Source of the DNA: Pseudopyrenochaeta lycopersici
Taxonomy: Eukaryota; Ascomycota; Dothideomycetes; Pleosporales; Pseudopyrenochaetaceae
Direction of reading: 5' to 3'
NCBI GenBank assembly: GCA_003313425.1
Contig: NHZP01000002.1
Span: forward strand, 2,294,001-2,358,000
DNA: 64,000 bases
Part shown: piece after piece, positions 9,900-22,125 of the stretch
Numbering within the stretch: the stretch's first letter is position 1
How the letters are laid out: the number at the start of each line of letters is the position of its first letter
Notes under the pieces: generated by a model
The model's input: the letters and a program-made list of their open reading frames with translations, nothing else
What the model was told of the DNA's origin: nothing
Databases searched by the model: none
Program-made: the position numbers and the translations under genes

Positions 9900-12800
9900 T
9901 AGTTTGTTGTGATAGGAAGGGGTCTTTAGCAGCTAGTCTTAGCTTCTCTATATAGTATAATTTAGTTCTTTATAGTATATAAAGCTTAACCTAATAGGGG
10001 TCTCGTACGCGGGCGACTTAGTACTTCTTACTTTTCTAGTTAAGTTTCTTACTTCTGCGTGTAGTTTATACGTGCTTAAGGTCTAACTATACCTAGTCTC
10101 TAACCTTATACTTAGGAGCTAGGCGACGTGTCTTATTTGCCTATACTTCCTGTTATTATTAAGCGTGTGTTATAGCTGAGATAGCCCAGTTAGCAGCTTG
10201 TTTTAGCGTTTGTACAATACTTTCTACTCGTTCGCTAGGGGGTGTTGCTCTGTTAAGTAGGTCGCTGCTAGCTAATTTCCTAGGTAGCTCTAGGAAGGGC
10301 AAGTTTAGATAGCTGTATAGAAGGAAGAAAGGAGCGACGCCTGTAGAGGAGTTCGTACAAGTGTTTAGCATTAGCTTAAGGATTAGGTATAGCGTTGCCT
10401 AGTTATTCTAGTCGTAGTTACAAAAGATTTAACTAACTGCTTTAATATCACTATTCGCGCGTTCTGTAGTGCTATCTGTTTATAGGTAGTAGGCTGTTAA
10501 TAGGTTTCTCTGTACTCCTAAGAGTTTACAGATTTTTCCCTATAGTTTGCTTACAAATTGCGTGCCCTTGTCTGATGTAATAGACCTAGGGAGCCCGTAG
10601 TAGCGGAAGACTTCTTGTACAAATGCCTAGGCTATATTATCTGCTTTAATTATCTTAAGTAGGATTAGTATTACGCCTTTACTTAGGCGGTCTTTAACTA
10701 CTATTAGGTTAGTGCAGCTAGACGACGGTAGTAGACTAGTAATAAAGTTAACTGTTAAGTCTTGCTACGTACGACTAGGTACTAGTAACGGGTGTAGGTA
10801 TCCGTGCTTACCGTCTCTCTATAGGGTGCTTTGTCTACATAAGCTATAATTTTGTACAAATTAGCGGACGTTTTCGCTTATACCTGGCTAGTACTAGGTA
10901 CTAGCTAGCGTGCGGTACGTTTCTTCTCTTCCTAGGTAACCTGTTTGCACAGCTAGATGTGCTTACTAGATAATTCCCGTACGAAGGGGTTTATTTTCAG
11001 GTACCTAGATCCTAGATCTCTATTAGAGCTTTCTCTCTGAGTTGATCGTGTAATCTCCTAGTAATATAGTAAGTTTCTTTGTTATGCTAGGTAGCGACTT
11101 AGTACCTAGCTTTATAGCGTTGTAGACTTCCTGATAGGTTAAGTCGTCTCGTACGGCTTAGTCCTAGTGTTTAGTAATTAAGTCCTTAAGGATTAGAGCT
11201 TTTAGTAGGGACTCAGCTATAATTAAGCTGTTAAGGGTTAACGTAGGGGTTCGTACGACTCCTATAACTGTTAGATCTTGCTGTTAGGCTAGTACTAATA
11301 TAATAAACTCTCTACTTGCTAGGCGGCTGTTGTCTATTCCTTGTGGTAGGTCCTGGTCTCTTCTAGATAGTGCGTCCGCTTAGGTATTCTCCTTGCCTAG
11401 ATAGTACTGCAGCTTTATATTATTAAACTGTAATAGGTAGACTAACTATTATACGTGTTGTTCTATTATCTTTTACTTCTTTGTAAAGTACTCTAGGTTC
11501 TTATAGTTAGTAATTACTTTAAATTCTCGTACGCTATAGAGTTCTGCGTCCTATTTATTTAGGTATATAATAACTGCTAGTAACTCTTTGTCGTAAATTA
11601 GGTAGTTGCTCTCGTGCGCTAGAAATTTCCTTAAGAGGTAAGCTACTGTATAAAAGGTTCCTTACTTATCTTTTTATAATAGTACCCTGCCTATAGCAAA
11701 GCCTAAAAAGTTATATTCTACTATTATCTGTTATTTAGGTAAGAAAGTAGCAAGGACTTCGTCTGCTAAGAATACATCCTTAAGAGCTTAGAAACTCTAC
11801 TCTTATTCTGTGTCCTACAGGAATTTCTCTTCTTTTCTTATTAGCTGTACGAGAGGCTCTGCTAGTTAGGAGAAGTTTAGGATAAAGCGTCTGTAGAAGT
11901 TAGTGAACCCTAGGAATTCTTATACGCCTTTAACTATTATTAGGGCTTCCTATTCTTAAATAGCTTAGACTTTCTTAGGGTTTATAGATATACCCTTCTA
12001 TACTTCTAGGATAAAGCTAAGGTACTTTATACGCTAAATATTAAACTTATATTTACTTAGTTCTAAGTGTAGTCCTACTTCTTATAGGTAATCTAATACT
12101 TTTCGTACGTAGGCGTAGTGCTAAAAGAGGGATCCTTTAGTAAAGATAAGGATATTATCTAGGTATATAGAGGCGAAGTCGTCTAAGAAGTCTTATAGGG
12201 CCTAGTTAATATACCTCTAGAAGGTACTTAGTATATTTACTAAGCTAAAGGGCGTTACTAGCTACTTGTATGATCTGAATTGTGTTTAAAACGCGGTTAT
12301 CTATTCTAATCCTTTACTTATCCTTATCTTATAGAATCCTGCAGTAACGTCTAGCTTAGTGTACTATATAGCTTGTCTAATTTAGTTTAACGTCTCACGT
12401 ATAAGAGGTAGTAGGTAACAGTCCTTCTTAGTTAGGGTGTTAAGAGCTCTGTAGTCTACACAGAATCGTAGTCCTCCTCCTAGCTTGCGTACAAATAGTA
12501 CAGGTAAGGCTGCTAGTAAGCTACTCGCACAGATAAACCCTTTATCTAGGAGGTCTAATAGCGTCTTCCTTAGTACTAAGAGTTTATCTCTTAATATTAC
12601 GTAGAGAGGTCTGTACAGTATCTCTAGCTTCTGTCTATCCTTCTCTTCTAACTTTATTACGTAGTCTTGTTATAGGCCTCGCTATAGGGGTAGCTTATTT
12701 CCTTCCTTAGGTAGGAACATCTTTAGATAAGGTCGTACGTAAGCTAGTAAGGCGTCGCATATTTTCTGCGGTGTTTTCTAGACCTTTAGGCGTAGTACTT

Positions 12801-14640
12801 TCTTAATATTCCTTAGGCTTACAGTAAAGATTTAAGTCTTACTATAGCTTTGTCTATAGTGTTATACGTAGTGTTAGAAAGCTACAGCTAATACTAGGGT
12901 ATAGCTAAAGTCTAGGGTAGCGTATTCTATACTGCGTATAGTAACCTTATATACTTTTAAGTATAGAAGTTTCTTCTCTATGTTAATAACGCCTTTAATG
13001 CTCTCTAACTAAGTCTTCCTAAGGATTATATTATATTAGTAAGTAGTTAGGGTAACGTACGCAGCTGCGTACTGCTGTATTCCTCCTACGTCTAATAAAA
13101 ATTTAGTAACATATAACACTGTGCTCTTTTATTTGTTTACCCCTTTAATCTTAATAGGGAGGATCTTAATGCGTAGTAAGTTTAAGTCCCTTACAAGTTT
13201 CTTACTTAATAAATAGTAGGTGCAGCAACTATTATTAATTATAGCAGTAGCTAGTTATATAGAATTAATAATAATATTTACAGATATAGGTTTTGTAGTT
13301 GCTAGCTGTAGTAAAAGTAACCTTGTTGTTTGTATAGGGGTTTAGACTTGTGCGGGCTCTAGCACACGACTTTATGCTAGAGCTACTCTTTTCCCTTGTC
13401 TAAGGAGGATAGGGATTCTGTTACTTATTTAGTAGTTACAGATATAATCTTTATAGGTTTTATAGGTTTATTAACCTATCTTATATAATAGCCTTCTTAG
13501 CTATTTAATAACTTTGTTGTATACTAGGCTACTTAGTAGTTGTACAGACTGCACCTTAAACAGGCGCTGTTCTCTTTTCTTTCTTAGACCTGTTTATATA
13601 TTCCCTAGAATTCTTTTCTAAGTTTTGCACAGAGCTAGTAAGCTCCTATAGAAGTTATCTAGTCTATCTTATTATTATCTCTTTAGGTTATTAGTTAGCT
13701 CTACGTGTTGTACGCTTCGCCTATATAGCTCTTACTTGTAGTAATTCTCTCTACAGCTCTTAAATTTTCCTAAGTTACCCTAGTCTGTTGTACGAACTCT
13801 TCGTACGTTTCTCTAAATAGTAGTTAATAACCTGCTTAGGTCCTTAGCAGCTTACTATTTAAGCTGCTCTTAAGATAGTTAATCTTCTAAACGTAGCTTA
13901 CGTTATCTAACCTAGCTTTAAGGAGCTTAAGGTTAAACGCTTAGATATAAGGGTTAAATTCTATTCTTCCTTACTTAGTCGTACAGAAGTATTTAAGGGC
14001 TTTCTCTCTTACTATAGAGTCCTTAAAGAAGTTATTAAGGTAGGACTATAGCTTAAGGAGGGATAGCGTTACTAGCCTATTTATAAGGTTTATTATATAT
14101 AGGCTAAGGGCGTTAAACGCTTAGCCTGTCGTACGAGTAATAACGTAATTTACTCTACTATTATTGTCTAGGTAGGCTGCACAGTCTCTGTATAGCTTTG
14201 CTTAGACCTTTATTTTCTATTAAAGATATTGCTTATACGAGCCTTTCTTAAAGACTTCTATATTTAGCAGTCTTAGTTTCCTAATCTCTTATACGGGAGA
14301 GTCTTGCTATTCTGTTAAAAAGAGGGTAGAGACCGTGCGTGCTGTCTGTGCACTGCTTAATTCAGCGACTAAGTTCTTTAGCTCCTGAACTTGGTTCTAT
14401 AATAACTCGTACAGCTAGCTCTACTGTTAACTAGCTAACTCGTTAAGGCTGTCTTGTAAGGAGTTAACTGTTACTAATAGATCTTCTGCTAAGGGTTGGT
14501 TATTGCGTAGTTGTCGGGGGTCGTGCTGATGCAACTAGTGTTGCTGAGGTGCGTGCTGGTGCAGCTGGTGTTACTGCTGTCCTAAGGCTCCTGTCATCTG
14601 CATCTGGTGCTCTTATTGTTGTAGCTCGTACGCTTGTTAG
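9900..14640 (-). pseudogene. Gag-pol of Gypsy element B (RIP-mutated)
   Basis: Domains appear in the standard order on the minus strand. A Gln/His-rich gag start lies near 14640-14400 and a helical gag near 14400-13700. The reverse transcriptase is at about 12500-12080 (FCVDYRALN, then KLDVTAGFYKIRI, then YLDNILIF in place of YxDDILIY). RNase H follows. The integrase is at about 10900-10150, with PRSITSDKGT and a C-terminal NSSTGVAPFFLLYSYLNLPF. Order RT-RNase H-integrase places it in the Gypsy superfamily. In-frame TAG/TAA at former Gln codons and loss of the second Asp of the YxDD motif (GAC to AAC, a RIP-type change) make it dead. Confidence 0.82.
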
Positions 14641-14697
14641 TTTAAGGGCCCTTAGTGTCCGTCTATTATTTTTTTAGGTTATTAATCTTTCTCCTTA

Positions 14698-14947
14698 TAT
14701 TATAGGCGAAGAGGCCTAACTAACGAGTATGCATTTGTCCTATACTATAGAAGGAGAAAGATAGAGAAGAGGTTATAGGTATCCTTAGAGGATATATATA
14801 TATGTTCGTACAAGTAAAGAGGAACGTGCTCCTCTAGCTGCTAACTTGTACGAGCTAATAAGAAAAGGGGGCAGAGGAGATTAAGGAGTTCTTTCCCCGT
14901 GCGATAGTAGCGAAGCCTCTCCTGCTTAAAGGGCGCAGCCCATTACA
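14698..14947 (-). repeat. 5' LTR of element B
   Basis: Starts TATTATAGGCGAAGAGG (RIP version of TGTTATGGGC) and ends GCCCATTACA. The right half keeps CA/TG words. It is immediately followed by GTAGT, the reverse complement of the ACTAC found after the inverted LTR at 18627. Confidence 0.92.
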
Positions 14948-17900
14948 GTAGTAGTAAAGTTAACTAAGTTCTTATAGTCTATAAATATTATAAAATCTAA
15001 GCAGCTTTCTGCGTAGATCTACTAGTAGTTAAGGGCGTTAATAACTACTATAAGCTCTTTATTATATACGTTATATTACTCCTCTAGGTCTATAAATTTT
15101 CTTAAGTAGTAAGTAATTAGGTGCTATTTCCTATTATATTCTTATTTTACTATTATACCTAGTATAAGGTCTAAGGTATCTATTTTAAACTATAAAGGTT
15201 CTCTTATTTAGAATATAATTAGTACTAGTAGTATAATATAGGCTTCTTTAAGTATCTAGAATACTTTTCTTTATTTATTCCTCTATTCTTATTTTATATC
15301 TTTCTTTATAAGTTTAGTAAGTAAGATAGATTTTTTAAAAAAGTCTTTTATAAACTATTAGTTAAAGTTAATAAATCCTATAAATAACTATATATTTTTA
15401 ACTATTTTAGGTTTAGGCTATTCTTTAACTACTCTTATTTTCTTTTTACTTATCTTTACTCTATATATACTTACTATATATCTTAAGAATTTAACTTCTT
15501 CTTTATAAAACTTATATTTCTTAGGTTTAAGTAGTAAACTAAATCTTCTTAAGTAGGTAAGAACTATTTTAATATACTTACTATATTCTTATAAATTATT
15601 AGAGTATATAAGGATATTATTAAGGTATATAATAATAAATATATTTAAGTATTCTCTTAATATATTATTAATAAGTACCTAGTATATAGCTAGTGCGTTA
15701 GTAAGATTAAAGAGTATTACTATATACTTATAGTAGCTGTAGCGTATTTTAAATATAGTCTTCTATTCTTTACTTTCCTTTATATAAATAAAGTTATACG
15801 CTCTTCTTAAGTCTAATACTATAAAGACTTTTATAAAAGCTAGTTAATCTTATAGTCCTACTATATTTAGTAAAAAGTATTAATTCTTTATTATAATATT
15901 ATTAAGTTTCTAATAGTTAACGCATAATTTTAGCTTCTTATTCTTTTTTAGTATAAATAATATAGAGTATCTTACTAGTAACTATAATTCCCTAATAAAT
16001 TTTTTTTTAAGTTTATCTTAATATATTTATATAGGGTTTTAAGTTCTTTTTCTAATAGACTATAAATTAGGCTAAAAGTTAGTTACTTTCTTCCTTATAG
16101 AATTATCTTATAATCCTAAAGTTAATATTTAGGTAGTACTTTTATATTTATCTCTTCTTAAAAGAGTAACTTATATTCTTTATACTTATTAGGGATTACT
16201 AGAGTTACGCTTTACTCCTTAACTCTAGCTTATTAGTCTAAGGGCCTCTTATTAGTACCTGCTAAGTTAGACCCTTATATCTTAAGGTTATCCTTATTTA
16301 AAGTAAGGATCCTAATTATTATCTTCTTATCTACCTAGGCACCTAGCTGCAGCGTAGGCTTACTTATAGTTACATCTGTTCTATAGCATTTAAATAAGAA
16401 CTTTTTCCTTTTCTAATCTATTTCTAGACTATATTCTCTTAACTATAAGAGTCCTAGTATTATATCGTATTATAATAGTCTAAAGACGTCTAGGTTAATT
16501 ATTTCTCTATAGTTCTAGATAATAAGTTACACGCTCTATACTTTGTGTATAATTACAGACTCTAATAGTATTAGTTATCTATTAGCTACTATTAATAGAT
16601 ATAGTACTAATTTTAATAATAAGATAAGGCTAGCTTATTCTATTACTTGCGCAGAAATATAGCTCTATTATACTCTAGAATCTACTAGTACCTTTATCTA
16701 GCTTCTATTAAGCTTAATATTTAGCTTAAGAAGTCTTTATATGCCTGTTGCGTATAGAGTTTATAATTCTTACCTATTAGTAGGCGCAACTCTAAAAAAG
16801 GCTTCTCCTAATACCTGTTTAGTATCTTAACGTCTTTATACTTAAGGTAGTTAGAGTTAAGGTACGTTTACTATTATTACTAATTATATTCTCTATTAAA
16901 GACTAGCTATATTACTATAGTAGCTATAGGGTTATTATTTCCTAGGAAGTAGAGGATAGTCTTCTTATCCTATAGGTAGTTGTCGTATTTAACTTTAAGA
17001 TAATTATACTATTAGTATTTATATTAGTAAAATAAGTAAGAGAAGTATCTCTATTCTGTCTTACTTAAATAGTGTATAGCGTATAAGTCTGTAGTATAAA
17101 AAGACTAGTAGATAATACTATATTACTTATTACGTAGATCTATTAAGTAGTCTAGTACTAGTTTTTACAGTCCTTTACGCATAGTATATAGAGTTTAAGC
17201 TACCTCTGCGTGCTTATAGTAGTTTCTAGCTTCTTCCTCTGTAAGTAGCTAGTTAGAGTTAACGTTCTCTTTATTATCTTTCTAATATATTTATTATTTA
17301 AGCTATATATAGATATCTTATTTCTTACTATCTGTAAGTATAATCTCGCTATATAAATTAACTTAAAGGTACTCTTATTATACTAGGTTCTAAGTATTAG
17401 GTATATAGAAGGCGTCTTCCTATATTAGTAGTAGTATTATTTAGCGTTATAATATATATTTAGGAGTCTTAACTACTAGGGGTTCTAGTACCTATATTTA
17501 CCTAGCTTATTAAAGTTTCTATAGTGCGTCCCTAACGCTTATAAGTTACTATACTTCTTTAGCTTTTTCTACCTATTCTTATATTATCTTTACGTAATAT
17601 TTAAGGTAATAGTAGTATTCCTGTAATATATCTTATATTACTTATTTAGCTAAGATAATTATACTTATTCCTTATTTTATAGCTGCTTCCTATTCTTCTA
17701 AGGTTAGCGCGTTAATATACTATACTTTATATATATATTATACGTATAGTTAGTAGTTAAGTTCTATAATATCTTTTTCTACTTCTATAGGCGTTAATAG
17801 CTTTAGGGTTCCTAGTTAATATTAATTCTAGAAGTTTTCCTCTTTTTAATCTTTAGTTAAAAGTACTATAGTATTATTAAAGTCTTTTTTAGTATCTTTA

Positions 17901-18377
17901 TAGACTAGAGATAAGGAGCTACTACTCTCTTCTTCTTTATTACTATACTAAGTTCCTAGAATTCCTTTCTTAGTAAATTCTTAAGGAAGTAGCTATAATA
18001 TCTCTATTTCTTAAGCCCCTTCTTCTTAAGTTATAATAACTTCCTATATTTTATTATTACTATCTTCTTCTTTTACTACTATTATATTAATCTAGGGGGT
18101 TACTTTATTCTTACTCTTATAGTTCTTTACTATGTAGCCTTTCTTATTATAGTTAAAATAGGTTATTTCCTTTTTCTTCCTACCCTTACCTAACTTTCCT
18201 CTATTAAGGTTATCTAGATATATTACTTTAGGGCCTCCTAATATATACTATCTAGGTACTTCTTATAGCTAATACTAGTATTATAGGTAACTATTATTAG
18301 GCTTATTATAATAATCCTTCTAGGGTTTCTTATCTTCTTTTATTTATCCTAGTAGTTATCTTCTAAGTCGTACTTAG
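14948..18377 (-). pseudogene. Inverted middle part of element A: gag end, protease, reverse transcriptase, first half of RNase H
   Basis: On the minus strand from 18372 downward, the gag frame of 7620-8219 continues in phase, reaching a zinc-knuckle relic near 18150 (YFNYNKKGYIVKNYK, where Cys codons were changed to Tyr and His to Tyr by RIP). The reverse transcriptase lies at about 16000-15550: VLDLRRAYNFI and YLNNILIYS in place of YLDDILIYS. RNase H begins near 15060, and at 14953 the frame is cut in DYKNLVNFTTT. It resumes in phase on the plus strand at 18633. Both cuts fall exactly at B-type LTRs. Confidence 0.85.
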
Positions 18378-18627
18378 TGTAATGGGCTGCGCCCTTTAAG
18401 CAGGAGAGGCTTCGCTACTATCGCACGGGGAAAGAACTCCTTAATCTCCTCTGCCCCCTTTTCTTATTAGCTCGTACAAGTTAGCAGCCAGAGGAGCACG
18501 TTCCTCTTCGCTCGTACGAACATATATATATATCCTCTAAGGATACCTGTAACCTCTTCTCTATCTTTCTCCTTCTGTAGTATAGGACAAATGCACACTC
18601 GTTAGTCAGGCCTCTTCGCCCATAACA
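18378..18627 (+). repeat. Third B-type LTR, inverted relative to element B
   Basis: 250 bases starting TGTAATGGGCTGCGCCC and ending CGCCCATAACA, the reverse complement of the LTRs at 8220 and 14698. Flanks are CTTAG (18373-18377) and ACTAC (18628-18632), the reverse complements of the left flank of 8220 and the right flank of 14947. It is best read as a former solo LTR that recombined with element B's right LTR. Confidence 0.9.
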
Positions 18628-20783
18628 ACTACTAAGACCTTAAACTATAGATAAGTTAGATAGGCTAAAATATTAAGATAATATAAGTTTAAGATTATAT
18701 ATACGCTAGGAAAGAATAACAGTAGAGTAGACGCGCTTAGCTGCAGATTAGACATTACAGGAATAAAAATAATAGTTAGTAATACTATCCTTTAAGTAAA
18801 CTAGGATAGAAGCCTAGGACCTAATAAGTTATTAAATAATACTATAATAATTACGTCTAAAGTACCTAAAGAATTATAAGAAGTAATTATTTAATAATAC
18901 TATAATAACTTAGTATATAGTTACCTTAGAATTAAAAGAATAATAGAACTTATATAGTAATACTATAGCTTTAAGAATATAAAGGCTAAGGTTAAATAGT
19001 TTATTAAGAAATGCGCGGACTATTATAAGAATAAATATAGTACCTATATACCCTACAGAGAAATATAAGCTATAGAGCTACCTAATAAACCCTAGATAGA
19101 TATTTCTATAGACTTTATAATAGAGTTACTACTATCTAAAGATCCTATAATAGGAATTAAGTATAACGCTATTTTTAATATAGTCTATAGATTTATAAAA
19201 GTAGTAGAGATAATACTGTTTAGGAATAACTATAATATAGAATAACTAGCGTTTATTATTTTAGATAGACTAATATAATATTATAGTATACCTAAGTCTA
19301 TTATAAGTAATAGAGATAAGCTCTTTATATCTAACTTCTAGTTTACTTTAAAAGCTATAATAGGAATAAAAAGAAAGTTATTAATAGCCTACTACTTATA
19401 AACAGATAGATATATAGAAAAGATAAACAGAATAATAAAGACTTACCTAAAGATTTATAGTAATTAATAATAAAATAATTAAGTCTTAATACTACTAATA
19501 GTATAACTAGCCTATAATAATAAATTATTAGAATTAACTAGAAAGATACTATTCTTTACTAACTATAGGAGACACCCTAATCTCTTTATAAAGTTATACT
19601 CTAGTAGAAAAGCTAAAGTAGCTATAAAAATAGCTAAAAAAAATAAAGAAAATATATAAATAACTCTAAGAAAACTTTAAGAAAGTATAACATAATAGTA
19701 TCTCCTACTAGAATAAGAAAAGAAAAATAGCACCTTAGCTAAAGAAGGGGGATAAAGTATACTTACTTATAAAGAATTTACGTAATAAATAACTAAGTAA
19801 GAGACTTAATTATATTAAAGTTAGACTATTTTTAGTTAAAGAATAAAATAGACTTATAAATTATATACTTAAGCTACTACTAGATATAAAGATCTACCTA
19901 TACTTCTATATCTTTAAATTAGAACTAGCTAACCTTATAACGCTATTATAAAAGATATTCTAATATAACTTAGAGGAAGAAAATAAGTTTAAAGTTAAAA
20001 AAATTTAGAGGTACTAATAAAATAGAAGAGTTAATAACCTAGAATTAAACTTTAGTTACCTAGTTAAATAGAAAGGATACCTAAGCTTAGAGAGTATATA
20101 GGAACTAGAGGAAAACCTAAGGAACTGTTAAGAAAAAGTTAGGGAATACTAGAAAAGGGAGGAAGCTAAGAAGAAATAGGAATAAACCTAGAAGGTAGGA
20201 ACCTAGCTAGGTTCCCCTAGAGTAGTAAGCTAGTCTAAAGCACCTATAGTTAACTATACTATTAGAGAGAATCCTACTAAGGTATTAGCAGCTAGGTAAG
20301 GGACTTCCTTAGTAAACTCTAATTCTCTGTTGTTATACATCTCTAATATAAGATATAACGCTTTCTTCTACGCCCTCTATTCTACCTGCTTTAGAATCGC
20401 CTTATTCTAGAGTAACTATATAATTATAGTTACTAATAATTTCTTATTATTATCTACCTTCTTTTAATACTCTTCGCGAGTTTTATCTAAAGAAGCCTAT
20501 AACATATTTATATATAGCTTCCCTAAATAAGTATATTTAGTATATTTTAAACTTAAATCTAGTATAATATAATAAATAATATTATCTCTAAAATACTTAT
20601 TATAAGTAAATTTAGTAATAGTTTTTATATAGAGGATCTTGTTATATAGACGCAGATTACAGATCTAGGACTTAGACGATGTTTTATCTTACGTTAGTAT
20701 AAACGCGGGGCACGCCTGCCTTTAAACTAATCTAGTAATATAACACGTAATTTAAGACAAATCCTAAAGGAGGAAGGGGATAG
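18628..20783 (+). pseudogene. End of RNase H, integrase and chromodomain-like tail of element A
   Basis: From 18633 the plus strand continues RNase H (FKIIYTLGKNNSRVDALSCR). The integrase core follows: DISIDFIIELPPSKDP near 19095-19145, then SKSIISNRDKLFTSNF near 19290-19340, and YYLQTDRYIEKINRIIKTYL near 19390-19450. These are the Asp and Glu regions of the catalytic triad. Around 20040-20110 the frame reads LVKQKGYLSLESIQELEENL, similar to chromodomains of fungal chromoviruses (WKGY...TWEPxENL). Stops are TAG/TAA only. The purine tract for plus-strand priming lies just before the LTR at 20784. Confidence 0.82.
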
Positions 20784-21176
20784 TATTAGGATCTGAGATC
20801 CTAGACAGGAGGGGACACTCTAAGGACTAACGGCTAGTTAGGAAGCGCCAGTCCCCTACTCTATTACACGTCACGTGACCGCTCGCTCTGCCCAGGACGA
20901 GCGCTCGCTTTGCTCGCGGCGAGCGCAACAAGCGCGCTGTGTATATAGATTACTATAATAAACCCTTATAGATTATTATGTTTAACTTAATATTATACTC
21001 TATAGTATCGTAATAGCAATACTAATTATTCTTAACCCTTAGTACTCTTTACAGAAGCGCCCTCTTACTATCTTAGTATTAAACCCCCCTTCTATATAGT
21101 CCCTCACTCTATCCTAGAGAACTAACCTTGCAATCTTATTAGTTATCCTCACTGATAGCTTTTAAGATTCTTCACA
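20784..21176 (+). repeat. 3' LTR of Gypsy element A
   Basis: 393 bases starting TATTAGGATCTGAGATCC (RIP version of TGTTAGG) and ending TTCTTCACA. It carries a GC-rich insertion around 20900-20930 (GCTCGCTTTGCTCGCGGCGA) not found in the left LTR. The following CAAGC is the target duplication. Confidence 0.9.
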
Positions 21177-21181
21177 CAAGC

Positions 21182-21500
21182 CAGGCAACCAAAAAGGTAC
21201 GAGCGATTAGGACTAGTTGGTCACGTGCATAGAATAGTACACATACCTATTCAAGCTTCTGCAGCACAGCCGGCAGGCCTACCTGGAGCCTTGCTTCGCA
21301 GGACTAGCTATCGTCAGCCTCGCAGGGCCTGACATCAGTCTTGTCAACACGGCTATCAACAGCTTGTTTTCGTTTCACATCATGTGCATTATTCACTTCA
21401 CTGAATGACATTCCATTGATACAGTCGTATCATTGCCCGTGCATGCCAAATACAATCTTCTTAGATTCAACATACGTGTATATGAGGCAAAACACTACTA
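21182..21500. other. Flank of element A, no gene recognised
   Basis: Sequence with normal CA/TG content between the retrotransposon and the NLR relic. It may contain more of the decayed NLR on the minus strand, but I could not align it. Confidence 0.4.
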
Positions 21501-21509
21501 GGTCCATGC

Positions 21510-22125
21510 TCTCCTTACTGTCGTTAGTCGCCTTAAAGTGTGCATCTCACACACACCACTGTCTGTCATTGCTGGCCTAAGAGAGTACGCTTGCAGTGTA
21601 TCAAGATCCCTGTCAAATATGCTATTGGCCTCGTTTTCATCGCCAGTCTTCTACACACTTCTGCTGTGCCTGCGGAGGATCGACTCCAGAATATCTGGCG
21701 GATCAAAGAATTTCTTGAGCTATAGAAGGTCTGCAGCCTCTGCTTGCGGATGCAATCAAACAATATTTGCCTACGTCAACACTACTGGATTTTATGTGCA
21801 CCCATCCCGGTGAAGATCTCCCAAATCCCAGTTAAGAGAGACTTCTGTCATCTTGTCATTCCTTCGAAACTCATCTAGATAGCCGGATACTGTCATCTGA
21901 CCTCATCGCTGCCTGGGTGATGGCAATAAGTCTGTAGTTGAGAGTACTGAGGAGGCTAGCGGCCCCTTCTTTGTTTGATACGCTTCGCAGTTTGTTGTGG
22001 AAGAGATCAAGGGCCTGGCTTTTGTCTATTGCACGCAATTCCTTGATATAATAGCATCCTGCTAGCCAGGTTCTCGGAGAGCCCGAGCCTGTCTGCAATG
22101 AGGAGCAATCGAGTCCAACTACCAT
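21510..22125 (-). pseudogene. Relic of an NB-ARC/NACHT-TPR type NLR protein
   Basis: Minus-strand frame 22125-21871 reads DKSQALDLFHNKLRSVSNKE and then LLSTLNYRLIAITQAAMRSD. This matches the NB-ARC segment of fungal NLRs, where a leucine-rich block ends in PLAIxQAAAYI. Another frame, 21725-21510, reads LKKFFDPPDILESILRRHS, a TAG, then FDRDLDTLQAYSLRPAMTDS and CEMH. That is the winged-helix segment preceding the TPR or other repeats in these proteins. The two parts are separated by a frameshift and about 140 degraded bases. NLRs of this type are fungal self/non-self or innate immune receptors. P-loop and repeat domains are missing, so it is a fragment, joined on one side to the membrane-protein pseudogene. 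Confidence 0.6.

Larger units (their letters stand above)
8220..14947 (-). mobile_element. Full-length Gypsy LTR retrotransposon B, inserted in element A
   Basis: The two 250-base LTRs at 8220-8469 and 14698-14947 end in TGTTATGGGC / GCCCATTACA. Gag and pol read on the minus strand, so the right LTR is the 5' LTR. A purine tract (rc of 8470-8487, AAGGAGGAGGAGGG) precedes the 3' LTR. The base pair words next to the ends are CTAAG (8215-8219) and GTAGT (14948-14952); they do not match each other but pair with the flanks of the LTR at 18378-18627, which is explained by an inversion. Total length is 6.73 kb. The interior is strongly RIP-mutated. Confidence 0.9.
7258..21176 (+). mobile_element. 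Gypsy (chromovirus-type) LTR retrotransposon A, interrupted by element B and rearranged by an internal inversion
   Basis: The outer LTRs are 7258-7619 and 20784-21176. The target duplication is TAAGC (7253-7257) and CAAGC (21177-21181), differing by one C-to-T change at a CpA, as RIP would make. A polypurine tract (AAAGGAGGAAGGGGA, 20767-20781) precedes the right LTR. Without the insertions the element would be about 6.9 kb. Gag starts at about 7690 on the plus strand and is cut at 8219 by element B. The next part of gag, the protease, the reverse transcriptase and half of RNase H lie inverted at 14948-18377. The rest of RNase H, the integrase and a chromodomain-like end follow on the plus strand at 18628-20350. 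All coding parts are riddled with TAG/TAA at former Gln codons. Confidence 0.9.

Noticed and set aside
8220..14947. Element B as an ordinary insertion with its own matching target duplication
   Set aside because: The flanks CTAAG and GTAGT do not match; the match is with the third LTR, which requires an inversion.
7620..20783. A changed genetic code with TAG/TAA read as Gln
   Set aside because: Intact host genes in the same window use CAG/CAA for Gln and end in TAG/TAA, and CpA depletion in repeats explains the stops by RIP.
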